From assembly GCA_013306675.1 (NCBI GenBank), contig JABLUY010000144.1, forward strand, positions 33,917-97,916: a stretch of DNA of 64,000 nt. Reading direction: 5' to 3'. The notes under the pieces were generated by a model. The model was not told the origin of the DNA. It did not search any database and worked only from the letters and a program-made list of their open reading frames with translations. The position numbers and the translations under genes were made by a program. Below, one piece after another: positions 59,496-64,000 of this stretch; the stretch's first letter is position 1; the number at the start of each line of letters is the position of its first letter. Source of the DNA: Thraustochytrium sp. TN22 (taxonomy: Eukaryota; Sar; Bigyra; Thraustochytrida; Thraustochytriidae).

Positions 59496-60257
59496 TTACT
59501 TGGAGGACGCACCCGCGCGCTCCTTTCGGATGACAATCAGCCTGGCGGCCTGGAAGGAGTTGTCGATAGAGTTTGGCACCACCGTGTTCTCTTCAACAAT
59601 GAGCTTCCAGCCATTCACAGGCTTAGCCGCCTCCGCCAGGTAGCCCTCCAAGTCCGATTCGTAGTGCAGAGGCCCGAAGTCAATGGTGGTAATGTACTTG
59701 AGCATTGGCTTGATGGTGCCCATCATGGGCGTCTGGCGCTTTTGGAAGGTTTGCGTGATGTAGATGCGGCCGTCGTCTTCGATAAAATCCGCGGCGATGC
59801 GCAGCGCCTGCACCGGGTTCGGCATGAGCGTCCACGAGCCAGACAGATAGGCCGCCGTGAAGGGCGCCTCGCTGCCGCCCGTCTTGCGCACCACCTGCTG
59901 CAGGTCCTTATCAAAGACCGACTTGCACACCACCTGGACCTGGCCGCCGAGGCCGGCCTGCTCGATCTTGCGCTTCGCCGCGTCAATGTACGCCTGGTCG
60001 TAGTCGATGCCAACCACCTGCAGCTGCTTGCTCCGCACCACCTCCTCGTTGCGCAGCAGCGCCGTCGCCGTGCCGATGCCAATGTCCAGCACGCGCGCCT
60101 TGGCCGCAACTCGTGCCAGCACCGCCGCGTACCAGGTCTCCGTCATCTTGATGATGAGCAGGTCGTACACCTGGCTCGAGAACACCCGCATCAGCGCCAG
60201 CACGCCGCCCACCACCGCCACGCCCGTTGCCACGCCCGCCCACATGCCCTCGACCAT
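59496..60257 (-). CDS. Membrane-anchored class I SAM methyltransferase
   Basis: A 253-residue protein. The N-terminus has a hydrophobic segment (~6-25, WAGVATGVAVVGGVLALMRV) that could anchor it in a membrane. The class I methyltransferase fold follows: motif I VLDIGIGTATALL (~55-67), the acidic residue of motif II in QVVGIDYDQAYIDAAKRKI, motif III/IV around AYLSGSWTLMPNP, and GRIYITQTFQKR. The closest resemblance is to small UbiE/METTL-type enzymes. The substrate cannot be told from the sequence. The gene converges with the kinase gene (114 bases). Confidence 0.83.
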   Translation of the reverse strand: MVEGMWAGVATGVAVVGGVLALMRVFSSQVYDLLIIKMTETWYAAVLARVAAKARVLDIGIGTATALLRNEEVVRSKQLQVVGIDYDQAYIDAAKRKIEQAGLGGQVQVVCKSVFDKDLQQVVRKTGGSEAPFTAAYLSGSWTLMPNPVQALRIAADFIEDDGRIYITQTFQKRQTPMMGTIKPMLKYITTIDFGPLHYESDLEGYLAEAAKPVNGWKLIVEENTVVPNSIDNSFQAARLIVIRKERAGASSK

Positions 60258-60809
60258 CGCGCCGCCGCCGCGCTCGCCCTCTTCCCCTCCCTCTCGGCCT
60301 CGTACCGCACCGCGCCTTCTCCGTCTGGATGCGTCTGGATCACCTCCGTCGCTGCGCGCCGCCGCTGCCGGGCCGCCATGGGCCGCTTCTTGGGGCCTTT
60401 CTTTCGTGCATGAATTCGTGCATGATGCAGCAAAGCGTTGCCATCAAAACCTTCAGGCTGCCTCGCGCGGGAGTCGTCACGGAGCAGACGGAGCAAATGT
60501 GAGCACTTTTGCAGTGAAGCTGACGTGCGTCCAGCTTGAAAGTCCGTTGTTGTGCCTCAATGGCAGAAGCACGCCCCCCGCGAACCGGGCTGCCAGCTTC
60601 TGCCGTAGTAGCTTGATGGGACTAGTAGCCTCGCCGTCAGTGAACTCCATTGTGCGCCCATGCTTCGAACGCTTCTGTCAATTGTTCTGCATCGAATTGG
60701 CGCTGGTCCACCTGAGCGAGCCTATGAGAAGGCTTTCATCAAGCTGGGGGCTGAATGCCAGTGAAGATCTTTATTATGAGTTTTCCTTCTTGTGAGCTGG
60801 GCGGAGGAT
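60258..60809. other. Gap between TAZ-like and methyltransferase genes
   Basis: Promoter of the methyltransferase gene and 3' flank of the TAZ-like gene. Lower GC than the surroundings. No gene or RNA was recognised. Confidence 0.45.
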
Positions 60810-61312
60810 TTACTGTGAATGGCTAGCGTCCATATTCAAGTTCCTGTCCAGGCGAGGCCGCTTCAAGGCGGGCTCCTGGACGTGAAACGGGGCAGTGGGG
60901 GCGTTGTACGGGTCAAACTGCGCTGCCTCCAAGGGGCACTCGTATGCTGTCTCCGGGACCGCAAAACTGTCGTCGTGCGGCAACAGCAGAGCCCCCCCCG
61001 TGGCATACATGCCCGGAAGCCCGCAGGCAGGGAGACTGGGCGAACCCGCAAAGGCTGACTCGCTCCGGCCAAAGTCATCGACACGTTCGGCGCCATGGCC
61101 ATTCGGGCTGACACAGGGCGTCGGGGAAGCCGTGTCGGCGACGTTCAAGGTTCGGGGCGGGCAGCCATCATTCTCCATTGCTACTCCGCGCATGGAAGCA
61201 ACTTGCCGCTGATGGACCATCATGGCGGCCATGATGGAAGCCGCGTACAGGGCGTAGTGCCAGGTCTCCTTTGGGGTGGGAATGCCCGGCGGTACGCTAA
61301 TCGTGAGCGACT

Positions 61313-61357
<45 letters not shown>

Positions 61358-62042
61358 GCTCATGCGACCGCGGGTCGGACGTGCTGCTCGACGGCATTTC
61401 ACCTGAAAGGATCGCGTCTGCGAAGCGCTCCAGCTCGATCTGGTCGTAGACTGGGTCCTTGGCGTCGTCCGCAGAGGTCGCCACGCCCGAAGCCTTCTGT
61501 ACCGCAGCACAACCAAGTTCGCGCGAAGTGTCCATCTCCGCTGTAAGGCTTCTTGCGAGGCTCCGTGCATCGAAACTCGCTCGAACCGAGGCCAGGCGCG
61601 GGTTGCACGTGTCACACGAGGGACTGCCACATTTGGCAAGGTGCAGCTTTACGCGCAAGCGGTGCATGTGCAGGCAGTACGCGCACTCGTCATGCGAATA
61701 GCAGTTCTGGCGGTGCACGAGAAAGCCAGCGAGCATGTGGTGGTCGTCGAGCCCCCAAAAGGACTTTTTCATGTAGGGGTTGAAAAACCTGCGCACGGCC
61801 TCGTTCGAGCGTTTCTCCTTGGACTGCGCATTGAAGCGCTCCGTGATGACGCCGTACAGGTATGCCGGAGGGCCGCCCTCCTCATCTCGGACGGACCGGT
61901 CGTGGCAAAACGCGGAGAGGATCTCATGATCGTCCCAAAGGATCTCGAACAGGAGCTGCTTCTCCTTCGGCATATAGCGACCGACCTTGTAAGCTTGCTT
62001 CCTGAGCGCCCTTTGGCGAAGACGGGCCTTGCGGGCAGGCAT
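60810..62042 (-). CDS. TAZ-like zinc-finger protein
   Basis: A 410-residue protein from the ATG at 62042; the open frame continues upstream but lacks an ATG. A basic N-terminus (MPARKARLRQRALRKQAYKV) leads into a globular stretch containing LFEILWDDHEILSAF. At ~114-150 lies a Cys/His cluster: CYSHDECAYC, then HLAKCGSPSCDTC, spaced H-x3-C-x4-C-x2-C. This resembles half of a TAZ zinc finger of CBP/p300-type proteins. The rest includes a 14-Pro run (~230-243) encoded by a (GGC)n tract at 61313-61352, then Ser/Pro-rich disorder ending in a basic KRPRLDR patch. Probably a nuclear regulator; no known family is certain. Confidence 0.62.
61313..61352. repeat. (GGC)n tract encoding poly-Pro
   Basis: About 13 GGC triplets within the TAZ-like CDS, read as CCG/CCGC proline codons on the coding strand. 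Confidence 0.9.
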
Positions 62043-63947
62043 GAGAATCCTTGAAAGCGACCAAGCGAACTGGCAAGGCAAGGCAAGCGAGCAAGTGTAG
62101 AGCCGCGTATTACGGGCGTGCGAGCGCGAGCGAAGAGCTGCACATTCCGTTCTGTCGTCTCTGCTAAGACGTCCTGAGCGGGGGAAAGCTGCAACGTGCA
62201 CAGGACCCCGCGCAAGCTTTAAAATAATGCTTTATATGCGCAAGCTGCTGGGCTTTCCCCAGTAGCCAGCCCAAAATTCGCTGCAAGCCCGCGGTCAACC
62301 AGCAAGTGAAGCAAGGTCCATTCGCAGTTGCGATCGTCCGTTAGAGTCCTTGCGCTTCGGGCGAACTATCGCTCAAATAGTTTCCATCGCCTCGCGCCGC
62401 AAAAGCGGGTGGAGGCGCCGGCCGGCCGCCCGCAGCCGCGGCCGAGCCACCGCCCGCAGCCGCTGCAGCGGGGCCGAGCGCAGCCTCATCGCCCCGCCCG
62501 ACCCTTTCCATGCGTCCTCTCCGCGCTTCTGGCCGCCGCGCTCGCGCTGCGGGCCCGCTGCGGCAACCGCCGCGACGCGAGCCATCGAAAATGACTCCCG
62601 GGCTTTCCCGAGGGCGAGACCAGCTCGGGGCACCCTTCGCCGCTCTCCCCGCCTGCCCCACCTCGCATGCTCGTGCTCGTGCTCGTGCTCATGCTAGTCT
62701 CCTCGCCGCGGTGTCCGCAACGCTTCTTGATCGTCTCCGCCTTGTGGTGTTGTACGCGACGTTCACGTCGACGTCCTCCTCGACGTCCAGCTCGCCGCGC
62801 CGCACCTCCCTGCCGCCGAATCGCGTGATCTTGCGACGGCAATCCGATCCCGATGCCGGCGTCGAGGCAGGGAGGATGACCAGCCAGGCTCGACTCAGCG
62901 GCGTCGGCTTGGCGCGCGGCGCCATGGGCCGCCAGAGGCGTCCTTGCGCATGCGTTTTGATCGCGCAGCTCCGCTCTGTGCCGATTAGCTTCACTTGCGC
63001 GGCCCAGCCCGCACTTGCTGCCGCGGCATAGCCGACTTGCAGCATCCCCACTTGAGTGGCTCGCTTTTGCCGCGATGGCCACGAGACCCGGCTTGCAAAG
63101 GCCCTTCGCCGCGCGCGGTGCCGTCGCGCGTGCCGCGGGCGCCGTGGCCTGCGGCAGGGGCGCGACATGCCGCGCGTCGGGAGCCGCGGCGTCTCGCGAC
63201 CGCGGCACCTCGCGACCGCGGGGCCTCGCGACCGCGGCACGCCCTGCCCAAGCTCAAGCTGGCGGGCACAAGGGCCATCGTCGAGCACCCGAGCGCCGCT
63301 CACGGACCCCGCGCGCGACTCGAGGCGGCCTGATGGCGCGTTGGGCTCGACCTAGCGTCGGGGTCACGCCGCACGCGAGGTACTTGAACGTGCCTCGAGG
63401 ACTTGGCGGCCGTGGAGGCGGGGACCTTGAAAATGCCTGAACAGATCAGATCTTTTGTATCATCCGTGCCGCCGCGTTGGCCATGGTGGACGTGGAGGGC
63501 AGGCAGCTTCTCTCGCGCTGGGTCCTACCAGTGACGTTGTCTCGCACAGCCGCGTCGACGTGTTCCTTCGCCAGCGGCTGTGGCCTACGTCAGCATCTGA
63601 CTCAGAATGAGGAGCAGACGTCGGCTCGCGAAGTACCGCCCGAGCCGAACCTGTGGATCTGGATCTATGCTGTACTGCGAGTCCAGCCGGCAGCATTGTG
63701 AAGACTAGGCCATGCCTTACGATCGGGCTAGCCAAGACCGCTCGCTCGTCTTCTGGCTTGCGGGCAAGCTGGGCGTTGCCCACCAGGCGAAATGGGCCGG
63801 GTATCGCTGGCGAGCATGTGTGCTTCTCTCGCCACACCGCGCAGCACGGTCAGTCGTCACCAATGAGGGCGCGTGGCAGAGAACGAGATAGTGGTCCAAG
63901 AGGAAAGTCCCAAAGAGGAAGTCCTACCCGGCCGGAGTTTTCGAGCT
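62043..63947. other. Region without a convincing gene
   Basis: The first ~200 bases are the TAZ-like gene's promoter. Beyond that I found only weak candidates: a 78-codon minus-strand ATG frame (62689-62925) and a 121-codon plus-strand frame (63075-63440) with a presequence-like Arg/Ala start. Neither shows a family motif. A CTCGCGACCGCGG-type unit repeats three times at about 63197-63238, and GCTCGT repeats lie at 62669-62690. Confidence 0.4.

Positions 63948-64000
<53 letters not shown>
63948..64000. repeat. Poly-G homopolymer at window edge, 53 G
   Basis: An uninterrupted run of G fills the last 53 bases. It may continue beyond the window. Long pure G runs are rare in real genomes and common as sequencing or assembly artefacts, so it may mark the end of a contig. 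Confidence 0.98.

Noticed and set aside
62689-62925. 78-codon minus-strand ATG frame with acidic DVEEDVDVNV segment
   Set aside because: Could be a small gene or a last exon, but has no recognisable motif and no supported splice partner.
63075-63440. 121-codon plus-strand frame with a mitochondrial-presequence-like start
   Set aside because: Arg/Ala/Gly-rich throughout with an internal GC repeat; no conserved domain follows the presequence-like part.

Overview
This 64 kb window looks like nuclear DNA of a GC-rich microbial eukaryote. There are no operons and no Shine-Dalgarno spacing. Genes run on both strands, most are single-exon, and a few carry short GT-AG introns that I could place by reading-frame continuity. 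The products are eukaryote-specific: kinesin, a myosin-like protein, TFIIA, zuotin/DNAJC2, cytosolic ribosomal protein eS19, a nuclear-encoded mitochondrial ribosomal protein, an LSM11-like Sm protein, CEP95, LIM and RCC1 proteins. GC-rich compact genes, sulfotransferases and centrosomal/ciliary-type genes fit a stramenopile such as a thraustochytrid (Labyrinthulomycetes). That assignment is inference, not proof.

Layout, left to right: a secreted PAN/apple-like protein (-); an LRR-IQ-WW scaffold (-); a fused MYB + CXC (tesmin/LIN54-type) DNA-binding protein (+); an unrecognised protein (-); eS19 with a long acidic tail (+); a ubiquitin-like membrane protein (+); a double-domain sulfotransferase (-); TFIIA large subunit (+); a 2032-residue kinesin-8-like motor (-); an RCC1-filamin-type protein (+); mitochondrial bL19 (-); a two-LIM protein in 4 exons (-); an LRR protein in 6 exons (-); zuotin/DNAJC2 (+); a hotdog thioesterase in 2 exons (-); a motor-dead myosin-like protein with PH domains (+); an ABCG half-transporter (+); a six-TM TKL-type kinase (+); CEP95-like (-); LSM11-like with an internal WW domain (+); 5-formyl-THF cyclo-ligase in 2 exons (-); a signal-anchored kinase (+); a methyltransferase (-); and a TAZ-like zinc-finger protein (-). 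The last ~2 kb have no convincing gene and end in a 53-base poly-G run at the window edge.

The genes do not form one pathway. What is striking is the architecture. Strands alternate, giving many divergent promoter gaps (0.3-2 kb) and very tight convergent ends (as little as 17 bp between stop codons). Simple repeats and AGCT/GCTAGC tracts sit mostly in the gaps. Several genes combine domains in unusual ways: MYB+CXC, LSM11+WW, pseudo-myosin+two PH, two sulfotransferases in one chain, and RCC1+filamin. All domain calls were made by eye from motifs; none was checked by a search.
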